Positions 29,564 through 38,997 are shown, counted from the stretch's first letter. The stretch: DNA of 64,000 nucleotides from Candidatus Zhuqueibacterota bacterium (GCA_030950365.1 JAUZRQ010000020.1:30822-94821), one strand, 5' to 3'. A program made the numbers and translations. The notes: a model not told the origin generated them from the sequence alone.

Positions 29564-30583
29564 TTACTCCCTAATCCGAACGCCCAGTCCCGGCCCATCC
29601 GGCAATATGAGCTTGCCATCCTGCACGCCTGCCCCGACGAACGGATCGTTGGCCAGCAGCAGGTTGCCATCCAGATCGGCCCAGTCCACCAACGGCGAGA
29701 GATGGACCGCCGCGGTGATGGCCAGCGAGCTTTCGATCATGCAGCCGAGCATGATCGAAAGGCCGAGCGCGCGCGCGGTGTGAATCATGCGCAGCGCTTC
29801 CAGCAGCCCGCCTGATTTCATAATCTTGATGTTGATGCCATCGTAAGCGTGGGCCAGAGCCGAAATGTCGCGGGCCAGGTGCACGTCCTCATCGGCCACG
29901 ATGGGCAGAGGCGAGCGCTCCCGTAGCCAGGCGACATCCTCGAGCCGCCCGGCCGGCAGCGGTTGTTCCACAAACTCCACATTGAGCTGCGCCAGCCAGT
30001 GGATTTTCTCCAGCGCCTGCCGCGGATCCGGCCAGCCCTCGTTGGCATCGACGCGCACGGTGCGATCCGTGGCCTCGCGCACCGCCTGCATGATGCGCTC
30101 ATCATCCTCGCTGCCCAGTTTGATTTTCAATATCGGATACCCTTCGGCTTCGCGAATTTTCTCTTTGATCTTCTCTGGCGTATCAATGCCGATGGAATAG
30201 CTGGTGACTGGCGCTTTGCCGCCATCGAGGCCGAAAAAGCGATAGAGCGGCACCTCCAGCTTTTTGCCAATCCAGTCCAGCACGGCCATATCAATAGCCG
30301 CCTTGGCCGCATTCTGCTCGGCATCGAGATCGTGAATCTGCCACAGCAGGTCCTGAAAATGCCACGGATTTGCCGATTCCAGAACCGACTGGGCTCTTTC
30401 CAGAAACTCGATGGACGAATCGGTGGTTTCGTTGTAGCGGATATTCGGCGCAACCTCGCCAAAACCGGTGACACCGTCGTGTTCGAGCTGGATAAATACG
30501 TTCACTTTGGCCGAGGCCTGATCACGGGAGATGCGCCACACATGTTGCATTCGCAGTTCGCGCGTTTCGATGTGCAGTTTCAT
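29564..30583 (-). CDS. Dipeptide epimerase (L-Ala-D/L-Glu epimerase type), enolase superfamily
   Basis: A 339-residue enolase-superfamily enzyme that likely epimerises dipeptides from murein recycling. The catalytic set is visible: KxK in ILKIKLG (Lys153, Lys155), the metal ligands Asp179 (VRVDANEGW), Glu206 (VEQPLP) and Asp231 (ADEDVH), and the lysine in NIKIMKSGG. MLGCMIESS is typical of Ala-Glu epimerases and contributes to substrate binding. No signal peptide is seen. The exact dipeptide substrate is not determinable. Confidence 0.88.
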   Translation of the reverse strand: MKLHIETRELRMQHVWRISRDQASAKVNVFIQLEHDGVTGFGEVAPNIRYNETTDSSIEFLERAQSVLESANPWHFQDLLWQIHDLDAEQNAAKAAIDMAVLDWIGKKLEVPLYRFFGLDGGKAPVTSYSIGIDTPEKIKEKIREAEGYPILKIKLGSEDDERIMQAVREATDRTVRVDANEGWPDPRQALEKIHWLAQLNVEFVEQPLPAGRLEDVAWLRERSPLPIVADEDVHLARDISALAHAYDGINIKIMKSGGLLEALRMIHTARALGLSIMLGCMIESSLAITAAVHLSPLVDWADLDGNLLLANDPFVGAGVQDGKLILPDGPGLGVRIRE

Positions 30584-30631
30584 ATCTCACTCCATCCATG
30601 CATCGTGGTTCGCTATCATATCAAAAGCACC

Positions 30632-31360
30632 TTATCGCTTCTTCGTCCGGGCTTTTTGCAATCGCTCTTTCAGATAGGCACGAATATTGTCCCAATAGTA
30701 ATCGACTTTCCAAAACAGCCGGTGACCGCCGCCACGGTCGTACATGATGCGTTGGACGCGGGCGCCGCGTTCGGTCAGCAAGGTATCCAGTATGGCCAGA
30801 CTACGGATGAAGCCAGCATCATCGCTTTTTTCGATGAGCAACAAAACCGTTTGAGCAAGGGAATCCACTGTTGCCAAAAGAGGGCTAACCTGCTTAGGCC
30901 GGAAAGCGGGTGCTTCAAGCACAATGGTTCGGATTTCTGGTCGCTGGAAACTTGCCGTGAGCGTCAGGGCGCCGCCGCGGGAGAAGCCCATGAGGGCCAT
31001 ACGCGTGGTATCGGCTTGCGGCATGGTTTTCACGTAATCGATGGCGCGCTGGATTTCGGCAAGATGCATGGCCGGTCCGCTGCGGCCGCTCTGGCGAATC
31101 GGAGCAAACGCGAGAAAGCCATCTTCCGCCAGTTGACGACAGATGCCTTTCATATCGTAACCGGCCTTCTGGGCGCCGTCGTAGCCGCGAAAATCCACAA
31201 TGGCGCCATGATTGTAAATCACCACCGGAAACGGTCCTTCGCCGCCGGGCTTGCAAACCAGTGCCTGGCCTTTGGCGTTGCCGATGGTGTAATCCACAAG
31301 CTGGCAATCGATAGGAGTTGAAGACAGCAACAGTCTGAATATCAGCGAAGCGGTTAACAT
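30632..31360 (-). CDS. Exported alpha/beta hydrolase (dienelactone-hydrolase-like)
   Basis: A 242-residue alpha/beta-hydrolase. The first about 18 residues are hydrophobic and look like a short signal sequence ending near STPIDCQ. The oxyanion region VVIYNHGA, the nucleophile elbow MGFSRGG with the catalytic serine, an acidic residue in LIEKSDDAG, and the late histidine in GGGHRLFW complete a plausible triad. The family covers dienelactone hydrolases and S9-like acyl hydrolases; substrate is unknown. GGAGCC precedes the ATG. It is 49 bases upstream of the epimerase gene and likely co-transcribed. Confidence 0.75.
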   Translation of the reverse strand: MLTASLIFRLLLSSTPIDCQLVDYTIGNAKGQALVCKPGGEGPFPVVIYNHGAIVDFRGYDGAQKAGYDMKGICRQLAEDGFLAFAPIRQSGRSGPAMHLAEIQRAIDYVKTMPQADTTRMALMGFSRGGALTLTASFQRPEIRTIVLEAPAFRPKQVSPLLATVDSLAQTVLLLIEKSDDAGFIRSLAILDTLLTERGARVQRIMYDRGGGHRLFWKVDYYWDNIRAYLKERLQKARTKKR

Positions 31361-31429
31361 GGAGGCTCCATATTATGACGTTGAAAGACTTCCAGCGTAT
31401 TCTTGCCTGCAATTGCTTTGACCGGCATA

Positions 31430-31876
31430 TCACGACGGGCCGTTTTTGGGCAGCCGGGCGCCAGCCAGCACGCCCAGCGCTCCGATGATCGGATTGAGGA
31501 ACGACACCCACGTGGGTTCGCGGGCATTCATCATCGCGAGGGTATTGCTCACCTCGGCCTGGCGCTCCACCGGGCGCGTATCTTCCCGGGTGGTATGATG
31601 AATGGCGGTGAACATCCCCAAGATGAACACCAGCGCCGCCAGTCCGATGGATACACGATAATTTCTGGCCAGCAGCATGCTGATATAACCACCGGCCAGC
31701 GCGGCCAGAATGCTCATGACGATGCTCATGGCGATCCAGGTCGCAGATACTTCATAGGTTCCGGGCTTGAAGGCGCCGTCGGCTCCCATCAGATTGTAGG
31801 CCAGCGTGAAGCTGATGGCGATGATCAGCGCCATGGCAATATAACCGGCGATGATGGCAAGAATATTTTTAACCAT
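31430..31876 (-). CDS. Small four-helix membrane protein, unknown function
   Basis: A 148-residue protein with about four hydrophobic helices (ILAIIAGYIAMALIIAISF; TWIAMSIVMSILAALAGGYI; VSIGLAALVFILGMFTAI; and a last one in NPIIGALGVLAGA). The helix count and glycine-rich faces are all that can be said. ATG 31876 is preferred because AGAGGTGG precedes it; an ATG at 31996 would add 40 residues with no membrane character. Confidence 0.6.
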   Translation of the reverse strand: MVKNILAIIAGYIAMALIIAISFTLAYNLMGADGAFKPGTYEVSATWIAMSIVMSILAALAGGYISMLLARNYRVSIGLAALVFILGMFTAIHHTTREDTRPVERQAEVSNTLAMMNAREPTWVSFLNPIIGALGVLAGARLPKNGPS

Positions 31877-32020
31877 GAGCCACCTCTTGGTTTGAGCCGT
31901 TGAAAAAGAAAGTGCAACACCATCTATGGAAAAATTCGGTTTGGGGACCGTGTCGCATGCGATACATAGATACCAAATATTTGCCGCAAAGGCCAACGAA
32001 AAATCACCGCCGGCAGCCGT

Positions 32021-32365
32021 TCATAGAATTTCGTAAACTTTTTCCGTTGGGCGGGCCAGTACGGCGCGATTGCCGCGCACGATGATGGGGCGCTCGAGCA
32101 AAATCGGATGCTCGGCGATGGCACGAATGAGCTCGTCATCGGTGGCCTGTTTCAGGTTGAGCTCTTTGTAGATTTTTTCTTTGGTGCGAATAATATCCCG
32201 CACCGACAGGCCGAGTTTTTGCAGCAGATCGCGAATTTCCTGTTCGGACGGCGGCTGTTTCAAATATTCGATCACTTCGAAATCCACGCCCTTTTCATCC
32301 AGCACCTGTTTGGCGGCGCGACTTTTCCGGCACCGCGGATTGTGATAAATCTGGAATTCAGCCAT
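32021..32365 (-). CDS. ArsC-family (arsenate reductase/Spx-like) protein
   Basis: A 114-residue thioredoxin-fold protein of the glutaredoxin-dependent ArsC/YffB/Spx superfamily. The active-site cysteine is Cys12 in YHNPRCRKSR, and the conserved arginine lies in HPILLERPIIV, as in ArsC. It may reduce arsenate, but no ars operon genes accompany it, so the physiological role is uncertain. GGAGGA precedes the ATG. Confidence 0.85.
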   Translation of the reverse strand: MAEFQIYHNPRCRKSRAAKQVLDEKGVDFEVIEYLKQPPSEQEIRDLLQKLGLSVRDIIRTKEKIYKELNLKQATDDELIRAIAEHPILLERPIIVRGNRAVLARPTEKVYEIL

Positions 32366-32449
32366 GCGCAGTTCCTCCGCTTAATTCGGGTCCGTAGGCC
32401 TGTTTGGAAAACCGGGCAAATTATAAGCAAAATTTCGCTAGGATGCCAT

Positions 32450-32487
32450 AAAAAAACACCGGGCTCCGAAGGGGGAACCCGGTGTTT
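32450..32487 (-). terminator. Rho-independent terminator after the desaturase gene
   Basis: AAACACCGGG (32454-32463) and CCCGGTGTTT (32478-32487) form a stem; on the minus strand a run of seven Ts follows. It lies 23 bases after the desaturase stop. Confidence 0.8.
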
Positions 32488-32510
32488 TGAAGATATAAAA
32501 TTTCAATCCG

Positions 32511-33425
32511 TCAGTCAATCAGACCGCGTTTCACCGCCTCGCTGGGCCGTTTTAAAATGCGGGCTTCGGCGTAAACTTTCTGCGGCGGCCGGCGCAAATC
32601 CCACACCAGCCGGAGCCAGGAGAGGATGCGCAGGATGTAGTGCGAAATATCGATTTCCCACCAGTAGAAGCCCTGGCGTTCGGAAGCGGGAAAGCGGTGG
32701 TGGTTGTTGTGCCAGCCTTCGCCGAGGGTGATGAGGGAGATCAGCAAACTGTTGCGACTGTCATCTTCGGTTTTGAAGCGTTTTCTGCCGAACACGTGTG
32801 TCAGCGAATTGACCAGAAACGTACCGTGGTAGGTGAGCACGGTGCTAAGGAAAAACCCCCAGAACAGGAGCTGCACGCCCGACGTGTTGAGCTGGGGGAA
32901 AAAGGCGTTCAGCGCCGCACCGATCCCGAACAGGAACACGGCCAACGTGGCCGGCGCGATGAAATGATAGCGATCCAGAAATTTCAGTTCCGGATATTTC
33001 ACGAGGTCGTGCACCAATTTGTGATCGGGATGCTTGTGCTTGTCGCACAAAATCCAACCCATGTGCGCCCAGAACAGGCCCTTGTAGCGCGGCGAGTGCA
33101 CGTCCTCTTCAGTGTCGGAATGGCGGTGGTGGTGACGGTGGTGCGATGCCCACCACAGCGGGCCTTTTTGCGCCGCCGAGGCGCCCAGAAAGGCCAGCAC
33201 GAATTGAAACGCGCGGCTGGTCTGAAACGTGCGGTGAGAAAAATAGCGATGGTAGCCCGCGGTGATGGCAAACATGCGAACCGTGTAAGTGACCACCAGG
33301 GCGATCAACGCCGCCCAACTGAATCCGGTAAAAAAGGCGCCAATGGCCAGCACATGCATGGCAAAAAACGGGATGCTTTCTTTCCAGTTGATTTTCTCAT
33401 CGTCGGGTTTCTGAAAATAAGACAT
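32511..33425 (-). CDS. Acyl-CoA (stearoyl-type) desaturase
   Basis: A membrane di-iron desaturase that introduces a double bond in fatty acyl chains (304 residues). The three histidine boxes are present: HRYFSH, WASHHRHHHRHSD and WHNNHH. Membrane helices flank the first box and lie between the second and third. AAGGATGA precedes the ATG, and a strong terminator follows. It would adjust membrane fluidity aerobically, since these enzymes need oxygen. Confidence 0.92.
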   Translation of the reverse strand: MSYFQKPDDEKINWKESIPFFAMHVLAIGAFFTGFSWAALIALVVTYTVRMFAITAGYHRYFSHRTFQTSRAFQFVLAFLGASAAQKGPLWWASHHRHHHRHSDTEEDVHSPRYKGLFWAHMGWILCDKHKHPDHKLVHDLVKYPELKFLDRYHFIAPATLAVFLFGIGAALNAFFPQLNTSGVQLLFWGFFLSTVLTYHGTFLVNSLTHVFGRKRFKTEDDSRNSLLISLITLGEGWHNNHHRFPASERQGFYWWEIDISHYILRILSWLRLVWDLRRPPQKVYAEARILKRPSEAVKRGLID

Positions 33426-33768
33426 GAGAATATCATCCTTTACTGATTATGGGTGAACAGATGATTGGGGGTACAAAAGCGCGGCAACGGCAGAAGCATG
33501 AAGCAGGAAAAGCGGCTTTTACACCACAACCAACGGGGTTTTGTCAATGAGTTGGCAACGAGGACTATCGAAAAGAGGGGCAAAATGCTCCACCGCGTTG
33601 ACGCTCGCGGCCATGTGGGTTGTATCGGCCCAATCGGATCAAAAATGAATTCGAATTCGTGGTTGGGCCGATGATGCAATGTACGGAATAACCGGGATAA
33701 TTCAAAGCCAATTTTTTTAAAATCAAATTAAATTTTTGTGTTTATGAGGGGAGTGAAAAAAACAAATT

Positions 33769-33804
33769 AGCCACGGATTGACGCGGATGGAACGCGGATG
33801 ATGC
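33769..33804 (+). repeat. CACGGATG-type short repeat
   Basis: The tandemly varied words CCACGGATTG, ACGCGGATGG, AACGCGGATG match the same family seen near 39140, 57270, 57400, 61215 and 63410. Confidence 0.65.
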
Positions 33805-33815
33805 GATAAGCGATC

Positions 33816-34134
33816 CGACGGGGTCTCTGATCCCGTCTCGATTTTATGCCGATTTGTCTGCGGGAGCCAAACACCGATGCAAACGGTGTTGGATCGGGGA
33901 TATGAAAGCCAAGAATTCACGTGGATGGAACACGGAGATTTGCGCAATTCCGGCCATCATCCGTCATTGCGAGCCCCCGTCAGCTGGCGCGGCGTGGTAA
34001 TCTCCTGGCCACGCTGTTGATGTGCGAACCCTTGGTGAGCGCTGATTCTTTGCCAATCTCTCCGCCCACGAGGGGCGGGGGATACAGGATGTTGTGTTTT
34101 TCAGCTCGGCGAACTCAGTGCCTCAGCGAGAGAA
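33816..34134 (+). repeat. Composite structured repeat, copy B
   Basis: This roughly 320-base sequence aligns along its whole length with the reverse complement of 52088-52410. Landmarks in order: CCGACGGGGTCTCTGATCCC; AACACCG...CGGTGTT hairpin (about 33870-33891); ATGAAAGCCAA; GGATGGAACACGG; ATTCCGGCCA; CCGTCATTGCGAG (about 33960); GCCCACGAGGGGCGGGGG (about 34063-34081); ATACAGG; and a CCTCAGCGAGAGAA end. Confidence 0.8.
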
Positions 34135-34148
34135 GGGTCCCCATCTTT

Positions 34149-35300
34149 TCAATACGGCGGGATTGAGGGATCGATGTCCTCGCGCCAGGCCAGCAGGCCG
34201 CCGCGCAGGTGTTTGGCTTTCGCAAATCCCGCCTCGCGCAGGATCCGCAACGCCAGGGCTGAGCGCTGGCCGCTGCGGCAATAGGCCACTATTTCGCGCT
34301 CGCGTTCCAGCTCGCCCAGCCGCGCGGACAGCTCCCGAAGCGGTATTTGCACCGCGCCATCGATGTGACCAATGTCCCATTCCAGCGGTTCACGCACGTC
34401 AAGGATGGTGATGTCCTGCGAACGCCACTTTTCCGCCAGCTCTTTTGGCGTCACTTCCCATTCCGGCGGCACGCTGATGTCCTCTTCCGCCCCGGGCACG
34501 CCGCAAAACTCGTGATAATCAATGGGCGCGTGGATGGTGCGGTTCGGCCCACAAATGGGACAGTCCGGATTCTTACTCAGGCCCACCTCTCGGAATTGCA
34601 TGCGCAGGGCATCGTATAGCAGCAGCCGGCCGATGAGCGGCTCGCCCTCGCCAAGAATGAGTTTCACCGCCTCGGTGGCCTGAATGGTGCCGATGAGCCC
34701 CGGCAACACGCCCAATACCCCGCCCACCGCGCAGCTTGGCACCATCTCCGGCGGCGGTGGCGCGGGATACAGACACCGGTAGCACGGTCCTCGCCGCGCC
34801 CAGAACACACTGGTCTGGCCCTCAAAGCGATACACGCTGCCGTAAATATTCGGCCTGTCCAGCAGCACACACACGTCGTTGACCAGATAGCGCGTGGGAA
34901 AGTTATCCGTGCCGTCGATGATCATGTCGTAATCCGCGGCGATGTGCATGGCGTTGTCCGAGGTGAAGCGGGTTTCGTGCAAATCCACCTGCACGTGCGG
35001 ATTGATGGCGTGAATCGCCTCGCGCGCCGATTCCAGCTTGGAGCGGCCGACGTTCTGTGTTTTGTGCAAAATCTGCCGCTGCAAATTGGATTCATCCACC
35101 ACATCGAAATCCACCAGACCGAGCCGGCCGACGCCCGCCGCGGCCAGATACAGCGCCACTGGCGAACCGAGTCCGCCGGCGCCGATGATCATCACGCTGG
35201 CGGCCTTAAGCTTTTCCTGTCCGGCGATGCCCACATGCGGCAGCACCAGATGCCGGCTGTAGCGCCGGAATTCCTCCGGAGTCAATGTCGTTTTGCCCAT
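34149..35300 (-). CDS. MoeB/ThiF-type sulfur-carrier adenylyltransferase with C-terminal rhodanese domain
   Basis: An E1-like enzyme that adenylates the C-terminal glycine of a ubiquitin-like sulfur carrier and, through the rhodanese domain, supplies sulfur (383 residues). The adenylation domain (about 1-265) has GAGGLGSPVALYLAAAGVG, the ESNLQRQILH arginine region, VIDGTDNFPTRYL, zinc cysteines in CYRCLYP and CPICGP, and the catalytic cysteine in PSCAVGGVLG. The rhodanese domain (about 280-383) has active-site cysteine in YCRSGQRS. ATG 35300 is placed by MGKTTLTPEEFRRYSRH, the usual family start. It is the last gene of the MBL-JAMM-MoeB unit, four bases after the JAMM stop. Confidence 0.92.
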   Translation of the reverse strand: MGKTTLTPEEFRRYSRHLVLPHVGIAGQEKLKAASVMIIGAGGLGSPVALYLAAAGVGRLGLVDFDVVDESNLQRQILHKTQNVGRSKLESAREAIHAINPHVQVDLHETRFTSDNAMHIAADYDMIIDGTDNFPTRYLVNDVCVLLDRPNIYGSVYRFEGQTSVFWARRGPCYRCLYPAPPPPEMVPSCAVGGVLGVLPGLIGTIQATEAVKLILGEGEPLIGRLLLYDALRMQFREVGLSKNPDCPICGPNRTIHAPIDYHEFCGVPGAEEDISVPPEWEVTPKELAEKWRSQDITILDVREPLEWDIGHIDGAVQIPLRELSARLGELEREREIVAYCRSGQRSALALRILREAGFAKAKHLRGGLLAWREDIDPSIPPY

Positions 35301-35304
35301 GCGA

Positions 35305-35775
35305 TCAGCGCTCCTGAATGCTGAGGTGAACGGGGTGAATGGCGTTTTCGGTCGGATCCAGGCGAAAGGCCTGCATGTCGGCCGGCGCACCGCGATCGAC
35401 GCGGATGATGAGATAGACAAACCCCGGCCACGCCTGATGGAGGTCGTGCGGCGAAGGCTGTGGCGGATGATCGGGATGGGAGTGATAAAAGCCCAGCACC
35501 TGCAGTTCCTCGGGCAGGCGGTAGTCGATGCGCAGGAATTCCATCGGATCGATTTCGTAGCGGCTGCGGCGGTCGTCCGCATGGCGGTTCTTTGCCGGAA
35601 TCACGGATGCGATCACAGCGCAACGGTCCTGTTCACGACCAATGAGAAATCCGCAGCATTCTTCGGGATAACACGCCGCCGCATGCTCCCGCAGCGCCTG
35701 CGCCTGCTCGGGCGTCAGCACCAGCGCCTCGAGGGCCGCGGCGTGTAAACGGGTGGTTCGCAAATGGTCATGCAT
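35305..35775 (-). CDS. JAMM/MPN+ metallopeptidase (Mec-like)
   Basis: A 156-residue zinc isopeptidase-like protein. The JAMM signature is intact: the glutamate in PEECCGFLIG, the HxHP motif in GFYHSHPDHPP, and the downstream serine/aspartate in PSPHD. Bacterial relatives (such as Mec of the CysO-CysM sulfur path) clip residues from a sulfur carrier to expose the di-glycine end. Its position directly before a MoeB-rhodanese gene supports that role. It overlaps the MBL gene by eight bases. No carrier gene is adjacent. Confidence 0.88.
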   Translation of the reverse strand: MHDHLRTTRLHAAALEALVLTPEQAQALREHAAACYPEECCGFLIGREQDRCAVIASVIPAKNRHADDRRSRYEIDPMEFLRIDYRLPEELQVLGFYHSHPDHPPQPSPHDLHQAWPGFVYLIIRVDRGAPADMQAFRLDPTENAIHPVHLSIQER

Positions 35776-36577
35776 GATCGGGCCAGAATGTCTGGATTAA
35801 ATTGCGTTTGGAAAAATGAAAAAACGTCATCCAGCTCAGCAGTTCTTCGCGCCCCAGGAGCCGCTGGGTGACTTCCTTAGGCGATAGCCCCTGCCGCGCC
35901 AATTCGTGCACATTTTGCTGGAGGTCGAGCAGAAACTCCAGTTTGTCCTGCAGCGCCTGCCTGCCGTTTTGGACCACGCCCCGGTGCGCACAAAACACGG
36001 TCTGAAAATCCAATTTCAGTACGGTGCGCAGGCTCTCGATCTCCTGCCGCGGATTCTCATCGCGGCGCAAAAATTTCGGCCGGCTGGCAATGTACAGATC
36101 GCCGGTGAACAGCCAGCCGCGCTCCGGCAAATACACGCAGGTCATGTCTGTGGAATGCCCGGGCGCGTGCACCAGCTCGGCGCGCAAGTCGTTGCGAATG
36201 GACAGCCCACCAGTCACCGGTTCGATGGTGTAGTGATCGGGCCGGCCCCAGATGATCTGCCGGTAAAGATGCAGGTGATAGCCCTGCTGCAGCAGCGGCA
36301 GCGCATCCGGATGCGCTTGAATCGCCGCCGCGGCCCATTCGCGGTGAATGTTGGCGCCGTTGCCGGAATGATCTTCATGGTGATGCGTGATGAACACCTG
36401 CCTCACGTCTTTTTCGTGCAGAAATTGCCGTACCCAGCGCCACTGGTTCGGCGGCCCGGTATCGATGACCGTGCCGTCGATACGGTACAGAATGCAAGTG
36501 GTGTTGATGCGTGAGGCAAAGCGACCCACCCGGATGCCTTCCACGTCCTTGTATTCGATGCGCTGCAAAATACCCAT
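35768..36577 (-). CDS. Metallo-beta-lactamase-fold hydrolase
   Basis: A 269-residue MBL-fold protein with the metal-binding HxHxDH motif in ITHHHEDHSGNG, a further histidine in VHAPGHSTDM, and an aspartate in FTGDLYIAS. These are features of glyoxalase II-like or persulfide-dioxygenase-like enzymes. A sulfur-related role is possible given the JAMM and MoeB-rhodanese neighbours but is only inference. Its 3' end overlaps the JAMM gene, and it follows the amylase gene by 20 bases. Confidence 0.82.
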   Translation of the reverse strand: MGILQRIEYKDVEGIRVGRFASRINTTCILYRIDGTVIDTGPPNQWRWVRQFLHEKDVRQVFITHHHEDHSGNGANIHREWAAAAIQAHPDALPLLQQGYHLHLYRQIIWGRPDHYTIEPVTGGLSIRNDLRAELVHAPGHSTDMTCVYLPERGWLFTGDLYIASRPKFLRRDENPRQEIESLRTVLKLDFQTVFCAHRGVVQNGRQALQDKLEFLLDLQQNVHELARQGLSPKEVTQRLLGREELLSWMTFFHFSKRNLIQTFWPDHA

Positions 36578-36597
36578 GACTGTTCCAGAGCATGCGT

Positions 36598-38997
36598 TTA
36601 TTCCAGCCGAAAAATCCGTCCTGACATCGGGGCCAGGCGAAGTTGCAAATGCTGGTTGTCGATAATATACGAATTTTGTGTCAATAAATCCCGCGCCTTT
36701 TTTTCGGGGTACATGGCCGGCAGCCGCAGGGTGCGCGATTGTGGCTGCGTACTTTTGTTCAGCACTATCAGCAGCCGTTCGTTCATATCCGAGCGCAGGT
36801 ACGCGAACACGGCGGTGTCGGCCAGTACGGGATAAAAATCGCCATAGCGCAGGGCCGAATGCCGGCGGCGCAGTCGCACGAGCCGGCGCGTCGCGGCCAG
36901 CAAGGCGCGCTCCTGGTCATTGAGCGCCTCGCCGAAACGCATGAAACGGCGGTTGTCCGGATCGGCCGCGCCGGTCATGCCGATTTCATCGCCGTAATAC
37001 AGCGTGGGCACGCCCGGAATCGTGAGCAAGTAGGTGAGATACAGCCGCACTTTATCGTAACTTTGCGGATCGTCCACCTGCGGCGGCTGTTGCCAGCCGA
37101 TCTCTGTAGCGTCCGGCGAATCCAGCGCCAGATCGCCGTCGGCCAGGGCCATGTAGCGCACCTGATCATGGCTGTCCATGATGTTGCCCATGAGGTGGTT
37201 CATGCCGTACACGCGGTGTGTTTTGGCCAGCTCATCCCGCAGGATGGCAAAATCCGCCCCGGGAGTGAGAAACACCTGCCGCGCGGTGTAAAACACGTTG
37301 AAATTGAACTGGCCGTCCAGTTGCCCGGGATTGACGTACGATTGAACCAGATCGTAGCCGCCAAACGTTTCGCCGATTTGAAACAGGGGCGTCTCGCGTA
37401 CCGGCGCCACCCGCTGGCGGAGTTTGCGCGTGAGCGTGCGCCAGAACCGGTTGGGAATGTGCTTCACGGCATCATGGCGGAAGCCGTCTGCGCCGGTTTG
37501 CTCGAGCCACCAGACCGCATTGTCAGCCATCGTCTGCAGCGCCTCTTCGGAACCGATGTAATCGAAGGACGGCAGGAACGGCTCGAACCAGGTGGTCAGC
37601 CGGTACTCATCCCACAGCCGGATATTCTTGCGGCCGTCGGGCAGCTCCACGCTGCCGAACCAGTCGCGGTGCTCACGGAAAAACGGGTGATCCTCGTGCA
37701 CGTGATTGGCGATGAAGTCCAGTAACACGCGGATGCCGCGCTCATGCGCGGTTTTCACTAACCGGCGCAGCAATTCGAGATCGCCAAAATGCTCGTCCAC
37801 GCGCTGGTGATGCACCGGCCAGTAGCCGTGGTAGCCCGAAAAATAGCGGTGCGGCGGCGGCCACTCCGGATGCGCCTTCTCGGTATTGTCATTCACCGGC
37901 GAAATCCAGAGTGCGTTGACGCCCAACGAGTCGAAATAGCCTTCCTCGATTTTCTGCAAGATGCCCTGCAAATCGCCGCCCTGATAATTGGTTTTCTCCG
38001 GCAGCCGCGGATCCTCGATGGGCCGCGAGTTGGCCGGATCGCCATCGAAAAACCGGTCGATGATGATCGAATACAGCACCGCATCGTGCCAGGTAAACGG
38101 ATTGCGGCGGCCATCCGCCGGCTGACCGTTCCACAGCGGCACCGTTTGCAACAGCGTCGCCTGGCCATTGAATGAAACCGCGGCACGCAGCCAGTGCATT
38201 CCCTTCAATTCGGATTTGGGCAACAAAATGTCAATGCGCTGGCCGTCGATGCGGATGGCGTCGCCGGTGAGCCGGCGGTTGTCCACTAGGGCGATCACAT
38301 CCGCCGGTCGCAGCGCCCGAGGCGGATCGGGATGTTCGAAGAAAAACGACAGCTTCAGCGAATCGCGTCGGGTTTCATGGCCGATCTGGTGGAGAAACAC
38401 GGTGTCGGGATGCCGGGGTCGGACGGTGAGCGCGCTGTTGTAGCTGCCGAACGGGTTGCTGACTTTGTCCGGATTGGCGGGATCGATGAGCTCCGCGCCA
38501 TCCACCACGAATTTGTATTCATACCGGCCCGGCTCGAAGGGCAGGGTGAGCTCATACACGCCATCGCCGTCCGGATCGGTGAGCGGGTGCGAGCGGCGGT
38601 TCCAGTTGTTGAACGAGCCCATGACGGTGACCGACCGCGCCGGGCGAGACGGGCGGTAGCGGAACGTGTGCCGCTGAAGCAGGTCCACAAAGACGGGGAT
38701 GTGCATAACCTCGCCGTGGAGGTGGAGCTCCAGAGCGGTGAGGCCTTCAAAATCCGCGGCAGGCTGCAGGATCACAATGCAGGTGTCATCCTGATAATCG
38801 ATGTGGATTTGCGGGTGCGGTGACCATCGCAGGCTGTCGTAGCGATCGGCGTAGAACATGTCGGAAATGAGCAGAGTGTCCGCCTGCCCGGCGATGAGCC
38901 GCAGCGGCGGAATCGGTTCGGTGAAGTGGGATGAGGGGGAAGTGCAGGCATTGAGCATGAGCATAGACAGAACCGGAAGCCATTGAGTTCGTTTCAT
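36598..38997 (-). CDS. Alpha-amylase family (GH13) lipoprotein with CBM48/AMPK-type glycogen-binding domain
   Basis: A 799-residue exported glycosidase acting on alpha-glucans. The signal peptide ends in a lipobox, LMLNACTS, so it is likely membrane-anchored. An immunoglobulin-like CBM48 domain (about 110-200) shows VTVMGSFNNWNRR and GRYEYKFVVDG. The GH13 barrel follows from about 305: DAVLYSIIIDRFFDG, VLLDFIANHVHEDHP, nucleophile aspartate in GFRHDAVKHI, acid/base glutamate in QIGETFGG and the third aspartate in MDSHDQVRY. A C-terminal beta domain ends the protein. It leads a minus-strand run with the MBL gene 20 bases downstream. Confidence 0.93.
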   Translation of the reverse strand: MKRTQWLPVLSMLMLNACTSPSSHFTEPIPPLRLIAGQADTLLISDMFYADRYDSLRWSPHPQIHIDYQDDTCIVILQPAADFEGLTALELHLHGEVMHIPVFVDLLQRHTFRYRPSRPARSVTVMGSFNNWNRRSHPLTDPDGDGVYELTLPFEPGRYEYKFVVDGAELIDPANPDKVSNPFGSYNSALTVRPRHPDTVFLHQIGHETRRDSLKLSFFFEHPDPPRALRPADVIALVDNRRLTGDAIRIDGQRIDILLPKSELKGMHWLRAAVSFNGQATLLQTVPLWNGQPADGRRNPFTWHDAVLYSIIIDRFFDGDPANSRPIEDPRLPEKTNYQGGDLQGILQKIEEGYFDSLGVNALWISPVNDNTEKAHPEWPPPHRYFSGYHGYWPVHHQRVDEHFGDLELLRRLVKTAHERGIRVLLDFIANHVHEDHPFFREHRDWFGSVELPDGRKNIRLWDEYRLTTWFEPFLPSFDYIGSEEALQTMADNAVWWLEQTGADGFRHDAVKHIPNRFWRTLTRKLRQRVAPVRETPLFQIGETFGGYDLVQSYVNPGQLDGQFNFNVFYTARQVFLTPGADFAILRDELAKTHRVYGMNHLMGNIMDSHDQVRYMALADGDLALDSPDATEIGWQQPPQVDDPQSYDKVRLYLTYLLTIPGVPTLYYGDEIGMTGAADPDNRRFMRFGEALNDQERALLAATRRLVRLRRRHSALRYGDFYPVLADTAVFAYLRSDMNERLLIVLNKSTQPQSRTLRLPAMYPEKKARDLLTQNSYIIDNQHLQLRLAPMSGRIFRLE

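Larger units (their letters stand above)
33426..34148 (+). other. Large intergenic repeat region
   Basis: This 720-base gap has no supportable gene. It contains a CACGGATG-type short repeat (33769-33804) and a full copy of the composite repeat (33816-34134). The first 300 bases show nothing recognisable beyond AT-rich stretches near 33700-33740. Confidence 0.5.
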
